Positions 45,647-53,895 of a DNA stretch of 64,000 nt are shown one piece after another. A model generated the notes under the pieces. It did no database searches. It was not told the DNA's origin and saw nothing but the letters and a program-made list of their open reading frames with translations. Both the position numbers and the translations under genes were made by a program. The stretch is from Marinifilum_A sediminis (GTDB taxonomy: Bacteria; Bacteroidota; Bacteroidia; Bacteroidales; Marinifilaceae), in the NCBI GenBank assembly GCA_947496465.1, contig CANMCX010000004.1:124001-188000 (forward strand). The letters run 5' to 3'. Each line of letters begins with the position of its first letter. Position 1 is the first letter of the stretch.

Positions 45647-46549
45647 TTAAAGAATCATCCCAATTCCAAAGGTTAAGCTAAAGAAAAAAGTACTTAATGC
45701 CAGTTTTTTTAATTCGGGATCGAGCATTTTGGCTTCCTTATTTTTTAAAACAACAAGTAAACTACGAATAAGCAATGGAAAACTAAGCAAAAACAACAAT
45801 TGCGTGTAGCTATTCCAATGAATCATTACATAAGCACATGCTGCACTCATAGCTATAACAATTAGGAATAAATGATAAATTCTTGCCTTTCTGGCACCAA
45901 TTTTTACAACCAAAGTTCTTTTTCCAGTTTTCGTGTCGTTCTCCACATCACGCATATTATTCAGATTCAGCACACCAACACTTAGCAATCCAACAGATGA
46001 AGCTGGAAGAAATATTGTCCAATTTAATTCTCCGGTATACAAGAAATAAGTACCAACAACTCCTGCTAATCCAAAAAATATAAAAACAAACAAATCTCCA
46101 AAACCATTGTAGCCATAAGGATTCTTACCCACAGTATAATTAATGGCTGCACCAATAGCCAATACTCCAATTCCAAACATGATTAATGCCTGATTGTAAC
46201 TTAAAAGCTGAAGTGCCTCCCACAACAAGTATAATCCTGAAATTAATGATAGAAAAACAAATACCACAACCATTCTAATCATCTCTTTCTTACTAATAAC
46301 ACCACTCTGAACCGCACGTTCCGGTCCCACTCGCTCCTCATTATCAGCTCCTGAAATCGAATCTCCCAAATCGTTAGCAAGATTAGATAAGATCTGTAAA
46401 AACAAAGTTGTAAGTGTTGCCAATAAAAAAATTTTCACACTAAAATGACCATTTGAAATAGCTAAAAAACTTCCCAAAAAAATATTCGAAAGTGCCAATG
46501 GCAGGGTTCTAAGACGAAATGCATGAATCCATGCTTTTGCTTTACTCAT
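45647..46549 (-). CDS. menA: 1,4-Dihydroxy-2-naphthoate polyprenyltransferase
   Basis: A 300-residue UbiA-family membrane enzyme attaching the isoprenoid tail to DHNA. The first Asp-rich prenyl-diphosphate motif NDLGDSISGADNEERVGPER is at about residues 59-78; the second, NMRDVENDTKTGKRT, is near 193-207. About eight to nine membrane helices. First gene of the menA-menC-menE run. Confidence 0.93.
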   Translation of the reverse strand: MSKAKAWIHAFRLRTLPLALSNIFLGSFLAISNGHFSVKIFLLATLTTLFLQILSNLANDLGDSISGADNEERVGPERAVQSGVISKKEMIRMVVVFVFLSLISGLYLLWEALQLLSYNQALIMFGIGVLAIGAAINYTVGKNPYGYNGFGDLFVFIFFGLAGVVGTYFLYTGELNWTIFLPASSVGLLSVGVLNLNNMRDVENDTKTGKRTLVVKIGARKARIYHLFLIVIAMSAACAYVMIHWNSYTQLLFLLSFPLLIRSLLVVLKNKEAKMLDPELKKLALSTFFFSLTFGIGMIL

Positions 46550-46660
46550 AAAATAAAAGGCTAATGTAATTAGGCAATAAAGTTAGTAAAATTCGATATA
46601 GATAGTTTGCCAGATATGTGAAAACCAATATCGAAAACTCCAGTTGTGATGCACAATAAA

Positions 46661-46691
46661 AATAAAAGAGCGATGACAAACATCGCTCTTT
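46661..46691 (-). terminator. Intrinsic terminator of the 46731-47099 gene
   Basis: A perfect 11-bp stem (46665-46675 with 46681-46691), loop ACAAA, followed on the minus strand by T-rich sequence. Confidence 0.85.
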
Positions 46692-46730
46692 ATTCCAATT
46701 GGAACCATTACTATTACATATCAAGTCGTT

Positions 46731-47099
46731 CTACGCTTCCAATTCTGGCGTAATAACTTCGGCAAATTGCTTTGACAATTCAAAATATTTTTGCTTAAAA
46801 TCATCATGTTTAATGTACTCTTTTATCTGCGCTGGCCATTCTTCTGCCTGTGCCGATAAATGCATTATTCTTTTCTTATTTTCAACATTATTAGAATCCT
46901 TCTTCTCATTTTCAACAACCGAGATATAATCATTCACCCATATTTCATATTGATTTAAAAATTCATTCCGTTCTGTTTCATTGGAATACTTGTTGGGGTT
47001 AATTTCTGCCAACACTTCAGAATCCAGCACTACTGCTGCCCCTACTGTTAATCCTAATTTTTGTAGAAATCCTCTTCTTGTATTGTTTTGATTACTCAT
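46731..47099 (-). CDS. Small exported protein with Tat-like leader
   Basis: About 122 residues with NTRRGFLQKLGLTVGAAVV at the N-terminus, a twin-arginine-like leader, then a helical, charged mature part without a recognised cofactor site. I prefer the ATG at 47099 because it places the Arg pair close to the N-terminus; in-frame ATGs at 47126 and 47165 are alternatives. It has its own terminator, so it is not obviously part of the menaquinone operon. The function is unknown. Confidence 0.65.
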   Translation of the reverse strand: MSNQNNTRRGFLQKLGLTVGAAVVLDSEVLAEINPNKYSNETERNEFLNQYEIWVNDYISVVENEKKDSNNVENKKRIMHLSAQAEEWPAQIKEYIKHDDFKQKYFELSKQFAEVITPELEA

Positions 47100-47190
47100 A
47101 TCATTAAATTCTTCTAATTCAGACATTGAAGTCCTAAAACTACTATTTAAATTCAGTTTAAACAAGCATGAAGAAAAGATTATTAATCAA

Positions 47191-47240
47191 GCACACCCCT
47201 CTGCCTGTCGGCATCTCCCCTGAAAAGGGAGAATTCCGAA
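47191..47240. repeat. Probable interspersed repeat with two small hairpins
   Basis: The stretch contains TGCC-TGTC-GGCA and TCTCCC-CTGAAAA-GGGAGA hairpins in a G/C-rich island unlike its surroundings. It resembles short repeats scattered in Bacteroidota genomes. Only one copy is in the window. Confidence 0.4.
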
Positions 47241-47415
47241 ATTAAACTTTTGCATATTGTAATTTTTTGCCTTTCTACATTCAACATAGTAACTATTCAT
47301 AAAGAGTAAGCTAAAAAGAAAAACACTTAACGTTACGCACCCTCTTTATTTTTACAATTCATCATTCATAATTTATAATTATTCACTATTTTCAAGACCA
47401 AAACTGATAACTGAC

Positions 47416-47991
47416 ATGACTCACATACCTACAAGACAAGAAGCATATGAACTTTTAACGACCTATACAAAAAATCCTAGCTTACTTATACATGCAAAAG
47501 CAGTAGAGGCTTGCATGAGATATTATGCCAGAAAACATGGTGAAGATGAAGAGAAATGGGGAATTGTTGGTTTGGTTCATGATATGGATTGGGATCAGTT
47601 CCCCGAAGAACACTGCGTAAAAACACGGGAAATTTTGGAAACTGCCAACTGGCCTGAAGAGTTCATTCGTGCCATTGAAAGTCATGCCTATCTTACTTGC
47701 ACCGAAGTTATACCAGAAACCCTTCTGGAAAAAACACTTTACGCCGTTGATGAACTAACCGGATTAATTCGAACTACAGCTCTTATTCGCCCTTCGAAAT
47801 CGGTATTGGATGTTAAAGTAAAATCGGTAAAACGAAACTGGAAAAACAAGCGATTTGCTGCCGGAGTAGACAGAACAGTTATTGAACGTGGTGCAGAAAT
47901 GCTAAAAATGGAAATACCTGATTTAATTCACGATTGCATTGAAGCCATGAAAGAGGTAGCTGAGGAATTAGAGTTGAAAGGAAACTTATAA
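47416..47991 (+). CDS. HD-domain hydrolase
   Basis: A 191-residue metal-dependent phosphohydrolase-like protein. The HD pair lies in GLVHDMDWDQFP (about 52-63), with an upstream His in HAKAVEACMR and a downstream His in IESHAYLT. Many such small HD proteins act on nucleotides, but the substrate is unknown. It is a single plus-strand gene inside the menaquinone cluster, overlapping the 3' end of the next gene by 6 nt tail to tail. Confidence 0.83.
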   Translation: MTHIPTRQEAYELLTTYTKNPSLLIHAKAVEACMRYYARKHGEDEEKWGIVGLVHDMDWDQFPEEHCVKTREILETANWPEEFIRAIESHAYLTCTEVIPETLLEKTLYAVDELTGLIRTTALIRPSKSVLDVKVKSVKRNWKNKRFAAGVDRTVIERGAEMLKMEIPDLIHDCIEAMKEVAEELELKGNL

Positions 47992-48519
47992 TCTAGATAA
48001 ATCACGTTTATTAAATTCAGATTTCAAAACCGACATCACCAACTTATCGTGAAATTCACCATCGCGATAACAGGCTTCTCGCAATTTACCTTCAATGGTA
48101 AATCCAGCACGTTGATATGCCTTAACTCCTCCAACATTGGGTTCTGAAACGGTTAGCATGATTCTGTTCAGATCCAACTCTTCGAATCCAATCTGCAGAA
48201 CTTCCTTTGTCACCTCAGTTCCTACACCCTTTCCCCAATATGCTTTATCGCCAATAAAAATAAAATACTCACCCGATTTATTACTCGCCGACAAATCGCA
48301 AATTCCTGCATAACCAATTAATTGATCGGTATTTTCAAGAAATATTCCCTGCTTATAAGTTTTGGTATCATTTATTGTTTCAGTGAGCCACTCTACTATC
48401 TGTTCTTCGGTTTGCAATTTCTGAAAAATAGATAAAGAATAACGAATCACTTCTTCATCTTGAAACCAATTGTAGAAAAATTGAGCATGAAGGTCATGCA
48501 GAGGTTTTAATTCTATCAT
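47986..48519 (-). CDS. GNAT-family N-acetyltransferase (RimJ/RimL or SpeG type)
   Basis: A 177-residue acetyltransferase with GDKAYWGKGVGTEVTKEVLQ (acetyl-CoA binding, about 90-109) and NVGGVKAYQRAGFTIEG near 130-146. The pattern resembles RimJ/RimL or spermidine acetyltransferases. It is preceded by another GNAT gene on the same strand, 63 nt apart. Substrate unknown. Confidence 0.85.
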   Translation of the reverse strand: MIELKPLHDLHAQFFYNWFQDEEVIRYSLSIFQKLQTEEQIVEWLTETINDTKTYKQGIFLENTDQLIGYAGICDLSASNKSGEYFIFIGDKAYWGKGVGTEVTKEVLQIGFEELDLNRIMLTVSEPNVGGVKAYQRAGFTIEGKLREACYRDGEFHDKLVMSVLKSEFNKRDLSRL

Positions 48520-48582
48520 TTATTGCAGATTTAATATAGGCATCTATTATTGATACCCTCATTCGGAGTAAGAGCATCAAAA

Positions 48583-49077
48583 TTAATTAACTTCTCTCCC
48601 GTAGTAAACATGAGAGCACCACTTTCCATCGATATTGGCGATATTAGGCAGGCATGCCCAGCGTTCGAAACCATATTTCTCGAGTAATTTAATACTGGCA
48701 ATGTTAGGTTCCAATAAAATGGCAAAAAGATGTTTGATATTGTATTTTGGAGCTTGTTTTATGGCAAAATCCATTAACAGGCTGCCAATGCCTTTATCCT
48801 GATGATTCTCGTGCAAGTAGTAGCTGACTTCAACAGCAGTTTGCAGAGCTCTTCTTCCTTGGCGATATGATGAATAGCACATCCAACCTAAGATTTCATT
48901 ATTCTCTTCAAAAACAAATACAGGGTGCTTGTTGGGATTATGAGCAGTGAACCATTTTTCACGTTCCTTTATGCTGATTTCTTCCAAATCGGCAGTACAA
49001 AACCTTTTACGAACAGCCTGATTGTAGATCTCATTTATGGCTGGTAGATCAATTAGGGTAGCTAGTCGAATATTCAT
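48583..49077 (-). CDS. GNAT-family N-acetyltransferase (phosphinothricin acetyltransferase-like)
   Basis: About 164 residues with the start MNIRLATLIDLPAINEIYN and the acetyl-CoA motif HQDKGIGSLLMDFAIKQAP. The first part resembles the Pat/Bar (phosphinothricin or methionine sulfoximine acetyltransferase) group. I chose the ATG at 49077; starts at 49086 or 49128 are in frame, but the latter would translate the palindrome at 49092-49117. It follows menB by about 50 nt. Confidence 0.84.
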   Translation of the reverse strand: MNIRLATLIDLPAINEIYNQAVRKRFCTADLEEISIKEREKWFTAHNPNKHPVFVFEENNEILGWMCYSSYRQGRRALQTAVEVSYYLHENHQDKGIGSLLMDFAIKQAPKYNIKHLFAILLEPNIASIKLLEKYGFERWACLPNIANIDGKWCSHVYYGREVN

Positions 49078-49091
49078 TTTTAGCATTGTTG

Positions 49092-49117
49092 TAGGGACAC
49101 GCCATGGCGTGTCCCTA
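49092..49117. repeat. Perfect 26-bp intergenic palindrome (REP-like)
   Basis: A perfect inverted repeat centred on CCATGG, with arms reading TAGGGACACGCC... and its complement. It lies between menB and the GNAT gene and is markedly GC-richer than its flanks. Similar GGGACACGCC palindromes are scattered as REP-like elements in several bacterial groups. Confidence 0.6.
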
Positions 49118-49128
49118 AGATTTATCAT

Positions 49129-49953
49129 TTATCCTGGAAATTTCGGAAATTTCTGAAATTCTGGATCACGTTTCTCTAGGAATGCATTCTTTCCTTCCTG
49201 TGCTTCTTCCATCAGGTAATACATCATGGTAGCATCACCGGCAAATTCCATTAATCCACGTTGTCCGTCCAATTCTGCGTTTAATCCACGCTTAATCATA
49301 CGAAGTGCCATTGGACTGCGCATTAGCATGGTTTTACACCAATCTACAGTTTCGTCTTCCAATTGCTCCAAAGGAACCACTTTGTTTACCATTCCCATAT
49401 CTTCAGCTTCTTTGGCAGTATACTGTTTGCAAAGAAACCAAATCTCACGAGCCTTCTTCTGACCTACGTGACGAGCCAAATAGTTCGATCCAAAACCTGC
49501 ATCGAAACTACCTACCTTAGGACCAGTTTGACCGAATTTTGCATTCTCCGAAGCAATTGTCAAGTCACAAACCACATGAAGTACATGTCCGCCACCAATT
49601 GCATATCCGTTAACCATAGCAACCACCGGCTTAGGCATAGAGCGAATTGCTTTGTGTAAATCCAATACGTTCAAACGAGGCACTCCGTGCTCATCGATGT
49701 ATCCACCAACACCTTTTACATTCTGATCTCCTCCCGAACAAAAAGCTTTATCACCAGTTCCGGTTAAAACAATTACACCAATATCACTACGCTCACGGCA
49801 AATATCCATTGCATCCAACATATCGAAGTTGGTTTGCGGGCGAAATGCGTTATACACCTCAGGACGATTAATTGTAATTTTTGCGATTCCCTCGAAAAAT
49901 TCGAATTTAATATCCTCGTATTCTTTAATGGTAGTCCAGTTTCTTGTTGTCAT
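49129..49953 (-). CDS. menB: 1,4-Dihydroxy-2-naphthoyl-CoA synthase
   Basis: A 274-residue crotonase-fold enzyme closing the second ring of DHNA-CoA. Family markers: FCSGGDQNVKG (about 71-81), NGYAIGGGHVLHVVCD (about 115-130) and QTGPKVGSFDAGFGS (about 142-156). Length normal. It starts 2 nt downstream of menD and belongs to the menI-like, menF, menD, menB operon. Confidence 0.96.
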   Translation of the reverse strand: MTTRNWTTIKEYEDIKFEFFEGIAKITINRPEVYNAFRPQTNFDMLDAMDICRERSDIGVIVLTGTGDKAFCSGGDQNVKGVGGYIDEHGVPRLNVLDLHKAIRSMPKPVVAMVNGYAIGGGHVLHVVCDLTIASENAKFGQTGPKVGSFDAGFGSNYLARHVGQKKAREIWFLCKQYTAKEAEDMGMVNKVVPLEQLEDETVDWCKTMLMRSPMALRMIKRGLNAELDGQRGLMEFAGDATMMYYLMEEAQEGKNAFLEKRDPEFQKFPKFPG

Positions 49954-49955
49954 AC

Positions 49956-51695
49956 CTATGTTTTTATGTTTTTAAAGTAATTTATTAGCACTTGATCGTT
50001 TATCGTTCTAGGCGTTTTAATCTCCAAAACGGCAGCTCTTTTATTAGCTGCATAAAATTCAGGTAAAATTGCTTCTACCTCTGTTTCATTTTCGGCGTAA
50101 AAATAATCTAATCCGTAAGTTTCTGCCAATTTATCAGCCTTGTATTCCTGTACAGTTTCAAAATATTCTTCCAGTTCTTCTACTCCCGATGGTCCGGATA
50201 TGAATCGAAAGATTCCTCCTCCACCATTATTTATCAGGATAATTTTAAGATTTGGCTGCAGATATTTATTCCACAATCCGTTAGAATCATAGAAAAAACT
50301 GATATCACCAGTTATTAGTGTAGTAGTTTTTCCATTCACTAAAGCAGCTCCTGCCGCAGTTGATGTGCAACCATCAATACCACTGGTTCCTCGATTGGAA
50401 TTGTAAACAATTTTATTGGAAGATGTAAACAATTGAACATATCTTACCACCGAAGAATTTGCCAACTGTAAATTTCCTCCCTCTGGAATAGCATTTAATA
50501 TTTTCTCAAAAGCCTTTAAATCGCTCCACTGTAAGTTATCCAAATACTGATTGTGAATTGTTTCAACTACAGCATTTCGTTCCTTCCACATATTAGCATA
50601 TCCATTTTCAGCAATATCAACCAAAGGCAACAATTGTTTAAAAAATGCAAATGGAGAAACATCAATATGTGAAGTCAAATTCTTAAAAGTATCAATAAAA
50701 TGATCCTCCTTCCCTACAAACCAATGCTCTTTTGGTTTATTATCTCGCAAGAATGTTTTAATCATTTTCGACACTAACGGACCACCAAAATTGATTAGCA
50801 AATCTGGCTGAAAATCTTTCACCTCATCCTCTTTTATCGAGCAAATCACTCTATCGATACATGGTAAAAAATTCCCATCGTATACATTAGCCACCGACTC
50901 TGTCATTACAAGTACATTCGGCTGCTTTGCCAATTGGGATAACATTTGATTCAATTCTGGCTGTTGATGTAATAAACCTGCCAAAATCAATATTTTTTTT
51001 GTAGAATTAAAAGTCTTTGCAAGCATTTCAATACTATCTGAGCTCAATTCATCCACCGAACTTACTTTACGAATTACACGCTCATCCATGTCTGGATATT
51101 GCTTCACTCCATACAAAGGCTCACGCAAAGGAAAATTGATATGAACCGGTCCCAGTCTGCCACTTTGTGCTTTCGATAAAGCCTCATTCACCATTCTATT
51201 TAGGTACCAGCAATCATCAGGATTATTGGCATCCAAAGGCAATTGATAAGAGTCTTTTACAAATCCCTTAAACACATCAGGCTGCGGTATCGCTTGACTA
51301 TCGTCCTGATCAATCCATTCTGTGGGTCTATCTGCAGATATTACAATCAACGGTAAACGCTGGTAATAAGCCTCAGCTACTGCAGGTCCGTAGTTTAAAA
51401 GAGCTGTACCCGAAGTGCAAACCAAACCAACTGGCTTTCTGGTTTGCTGAGTAATTCCCAGAGCAAAATAAGCTGCACTTCGCTCATCAACAATTACCAA
51501 ACTTTTTATTCGCTGGTCTTTAGCAAATGATATACTTAAAGGAGCATTTCTAGAGCCAGGTGAAATAATTACGTATTCCATACCCTTAGCCCAACAAATA
51601 TCAATTAGTTCTTTCACACCTTTGATATCTGAATAATTACGCTCCATCTGTTTTATATTTTCTTTTTCTATTATTGAAGTAAATTCTGAATTCAT
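49956..51695 (-). CDS. menD: SEPHCHC synthase
   Basis: A 579-residue thiamine-diphosphate enzyme joining isochorismate and 2-oxoglutarate, the first committed step of the classical menaquinone route. ISPGSRNAPLSISF (about 44-57) and VCTSGTALLNYGPAVAEAYY mark the N-terminal domain; the thiamine-binding end has GDISFFYDSNGLW and ILINNGGGGIF (about 470-500). The exact start among nearby Met codons is uncertain. It is 86 nt downstream of menF. Confidence 0.95.
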   Translation of the reverse strand: MNSEFTSIIEKENIKQMERNYSDIKGVKELIDICWAKGMEYVIISPGSRNAPLSISFAKDQRIKSLVIVDERSAAYFALGITQQTRKPVGLVCTSGTALLNYGPAVAEAYYQRLPLIVISADRPTEWIDQDDSQAIPQPDVFKGFVKDSYQLPLDANNPDDCWYLNRMVNEALSKAQSGRLGPVHINFPLREPLYGVKQYPDMDERVIRKVSSVDELSSDSIEMLAKTFNSTKKILILAGLLHQQPELNQMLSQLAKQPNVLVMTESVANVYDGNFLPCIDRVICSIKEDEVKDFQPDLLINFGGPLVSKMIKTFLRDNKPKEHWFVGKEDHFIDTFKNLTSHIDVSPFAFFKQLLPLVDIAENGYANMWKERNAVVETIHNQYLDNLQWSDLKAFEKILNAIPEGGNLQLANSSVVRYVQLFTSSNKIVYNSNRGTSGIDGCTSTAAGAALVNGKTTTLITGDISFFYDSNGLWNKYLQPNLKIILINNGGGGIFRFISGPSGVEELEEYFETVQEYKADKLAETYGLDYFYAENETEVEAILPEFYAANKRAAVLEIKTPRTINDQVLINYFKNIKT

Positions 51696-51781
51696 ATTTA
51701 AGCTTTTAGCCTACTGGTAAACATTTGCATTTTATACTTCCTGCTTTTACCTTTCGAAACTCAAATTTAGAACAATTTCCC

Positions 51782-52888
51782 TTATTTAATCACATTTAAG
51801 AGAGTTTGCGCTTTAAAACAGGTTTCATCCCATTCTTTCGTCGGATCGGAACCAGAAGTGATACCTCCACCAACAAACAAAGCCATTTTATTTTCAAAAA
51901 CCTTCATACTTCTCAAATTCACAAACAAAGACATGTCTCCATTGGCGTGAACCGGTCCCAAGTAACCGGCATAATATTCCCTATCGTGATTTTCTACTGT
52001 TCGTATTAATTCCATTGCATTCATTTTTGGTAATCCGCAAACAGCAGGCGTTGGATGCAATGCCTCCGCAAAAGATGAGCTTTGATCAAAGCTTAAGTTT
52101 GAATTTATCTGATAAATGGTTTTCAGATGAACAAGATTCCCAGCCTGACTGGTAAAAGGACCTTTCCGTTTATAGTTTGTAATTTGATTTTCATTTAACA
52201 ATTCTTCAATATAAGAACTAACAAAAGATTGTTCTTCAATCTCCTTCTCTTCCCAAACAACATCCTCAAGCTCTCTCTCTCCCAATTTTTGCGTTCCTGC
52301 CAATGCAACAGTTTCCATCGTATTGTGTATTTGAGATATCAATCGTTCCGGGCTGGCACCTATCCACAATCCAATTTTAGGAATATCAACCATAAACACG
52401 AAAGCGTTAGGATAAGCATCTATCAACTTCAAAAAATAAGTAAGAGCTTTTTCCCTACCCATTTGATTCAAGATGTGAATCCTGGAGAGAATTACTTTAT
52501 CCAGTTCTTTTTGATTAAGTTGAGAAAGTAAAATATCCATCTGTTGTGAATACTCTTTTCTAGTACTTTCATGAATTATACTATCCTCTTCAGCATTATA
52601 ATCCTCAATTTTATCGAGGTTTTCATTTTGAAAATCATCCTCATCAAGATCTTTTCTGATAAAATAGGATTCATGCTTTCCTTTCTGATCAAAAGGAGCA
52701 AATACGAAACCCTCTTTTCCCTTTAGGTTTGACAGTTTCTGATAACCTTGAGGCAGATCATTTATTTGAACACCAAATTTCATTGATGATGTTTCAGGCA
52801 ATGAATAAACATAAAATGCAAGATTCTTGACCAAACAAGTAGAAAGAAATTCGTTTCGTTTTCTATTTTCTGTATCCAAGAGATTCAT
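51782..52888 (-). CDS. menF: Isochorismate synthase
   Basis: A 368-residue chorismate-utilising enzyme making isochorismate. The family core is visible: LDKVILSRIHILN (about 133-145), WIGASPERLISQ, ETVALAGTQKLGERE and ALHPTPAVCGLPKMNA, followed by REYYAGYLG and FVNLRSM near the end. In this gene order it serves menaquinone rather than a siderophore. It starts 3 nt after the hotdog thioesterase. Confidence 0.93.
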   Translation of the reverse strand: MNLLDTENRKRNEFLSTCLVKNLAFYVYSLPETSSMKFGVQINDLPQGYQKLSNLKGKEGFVFAPFDQKGKHESYFIRKDLDEDDFQNENLDKIEDYNAEEDSIIHESTRKEYSQQMDILLSQLNQKELDKVILSRIHILNQMGREKALTYFLKLIDAYPNAFVFMVDIPKIGLWIGASPERLISQIHNTMETVALAGTQKLGERELEDVVWEEKEIEEQSFVSSYIEELLNENQITNYKRKGPFTSQAGNLVHLKTIYQINSNLSFDQSSSFAEALHPTPAVCGLPKMNAMELIRTVENHDREYYAGYLGPVHANGDMSLFVNLRSMKVFENKMALFVGGGITSGSDPTKEWDETCFKAQTLLNVIK

Positions 52889-52891
52889 TCA

Positions 52892-53308
52892 CTACTTTTT
52901 AATGATCACATTGGTAATTCTACAAATAGAAACCAGCTTGTCTTGGTCATTTAACACATTGATCTCTACGATATGTGTCATTCCACCTTTATGTAGAAAT
53001 TTTGCTTTAGCAGTAATTTTTCCTTTTCTTAAACTGCGTACATGATTAGCATTAATCTCCATGCCTTTCACATCGAAGTTTTTTAAATCTGTATGAAGAA
53101 CCGAAAGTGCACTTCCAACTGATTCTGCTAGCGCTAAAGTTGCACCTCCATGTAATATTTTCATTGGTTGCCAATGATTAGAAGTAACTTCCATTTCTGC
53201 AACCAAATAATCCTCTCCAACTTCTGTATAAATAATTCCCAAATGCTCCATCAAGGTATCCGAGCACATTTTATTTAGTGTATCTAAGGCTTCTTTCGTA
53301 TTGATCAT
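52892..53308 (-). CDS. menI: Hotdog thioesterase, probable DHNA-CoA thioesterase
   Basis: A 138-residue PaaI-type hotdog protein: LGIIYTEVGEDYLVAEMEV, HWQPMKILHGGATLALAESVGS (catalytic region) and GMEINANHVRSL. Position as first gene of the menF-menD-menB operon, 3 nt before menF, points to hydrolysis of DHNA-CoA, the step between MenB and MenA. The symbol is inferred from context. I chose the ATG at 53308; a start at 53353 would add 15 unusual residues. Confidence 0.8.
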   Translation of the reverse strand: MINTKEALDTLNKMCSDTLMEHLGIIYTEVGEDYLVAEMEVTSNHWQPMKILHGGATLALAESVGSALSVLHTDLKNFDVKGMEINANHVRSLRKGKITAKAKFLHKGGMTHIVEINVLNDQDKLVSICRITNVIIKK

Positions 53309-53312
53309 GCCA

Positions 53313-53320
53313 CAAAAATA
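53313..53320 (-). promoter_or_regulatory. Bacteroidota -7 element (TATTTTTG) directly before menI
   Basis: TATTTTTG on the minus strand ends 4 nt before the chosen ATG at 53308. If it is the promoter, the menaquinone mRNA is leaderless. No -33 TTTG was seen. Confidence 0.38.
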
Positions 53321-53404
53321 ATGAAATCGTAGTATAATAATTCCTTTGCTCACTTAATTCAAACATAAATGTACAAGTTTAATATTATTTTATAAGAGCC
53401 AAAA

Positions 53405-53429
53405 AAAGCTCAATTCTAAATTGAGCTTT
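53405..53429 (-). terminator. Intrinsic terminator of the cold-shock gene
   Basis: A perfect 11-bp stem AAAGCTCAATT/AATTGAGCTTT with a CTA loop, followed on the minus strand by a T run. Confidence 0.87.
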
Positions 53430-53453
53430 ACTAAGGAAAATATTATTTTAAAA

Positions 53454-53645
53454 TTAGTCCATTTTTACATTAACTGCATTTAATCCTTTTTTTCCTTCCA
53501 CAACATCATAAGTTACGTTATCACCTTGGTCGATTTTATCGATCAAACCTGTTACATGAACAAAAATGTCTTCTTGTGTTTCACTGTTCTTAATGAACCC
53601 AAATCCTTTGGATTCGTTAAAAAATTTTACTGTACCTGTAGGCAT
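53454..53645 (-). CDS. Cold-shock domain protein (CspA family)
   Basis: A 63-residue single cold-shock domain that binds single-stranded RNA or DNA. RNP1 (KGFGFI, residues 14-19) and RNP2 (DIFVHV, about 26-31) are both intact. It has a terminator directly after it and a leader with a nested stem-loop (53674-53712). It is divergent from the asnA leader. Which of the CspA to CspG-type roles it has cannot be told. Confidence 0.94.
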   Translation of the reverse strand: MPTGTVKFFNESKGFGFIKNSETQEDIFVHVTGLIDKIDQGDNVTYDVVEGKKGLNAVNVKMD

Positions 53646-53673
53646 TACTTAAAAAATTTAAAATTATTACTTA

Positions 53674-53712
53674 GTAAATGTACGTAATTAGATTCAATTA
53701 CTAAACATTTAC
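53674..53712 (-). promoter_or_regulatory. Nested stem-loop in the cold-shock gene leader
   Basis: GTAAATGT (53674-53681) pairs with ACATTTAC (53705-53712), and inside it GTAATT (53684-53689) pairs with AATTAC (53696-53701), leaving a 2-nt/3-nt internal loop and a 6-nt apical loop. It is 29 nt upstream of the start codon. Confidence 0.5.
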
Positions 53713-53848
53713 CTAATTATTTTTGCATTTACATACAACAGTTAAAAAGACAAGGCAACAACTCTAATTATAAGACTCTTACGCGCAACAAAAACTCTTT
53801 CAAATCAAACTTTCAAACGAATAATATGATTTTTTAACAACAAACAAC

Positions 53849-53879
53849 TTTGCTAGTAAAAGATAAAAACCTACATTTG
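53849..53879 (+). promoter_or_regulatory. asnA: Promoter of the asnA leader (TTTG-N19-TACATTTG)
   Basis: TTTG at 53849-53852, 19 nt, then TACATTTG at 53872-53879: a full match to the Bacteroidota housekeeping promoter. Transcription should start a few nt before the first leader ORF. Confidence 0.75.
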
Positions 53880-53895
53880 TAACAAAGCAAAACAC

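Noticed and set aside
49078..49128. Longer start for the GNAT gene after menB
   Set aside because: It would translate the 26-bp palindrome and add residues that do not belong to the acetyltransferase family start.
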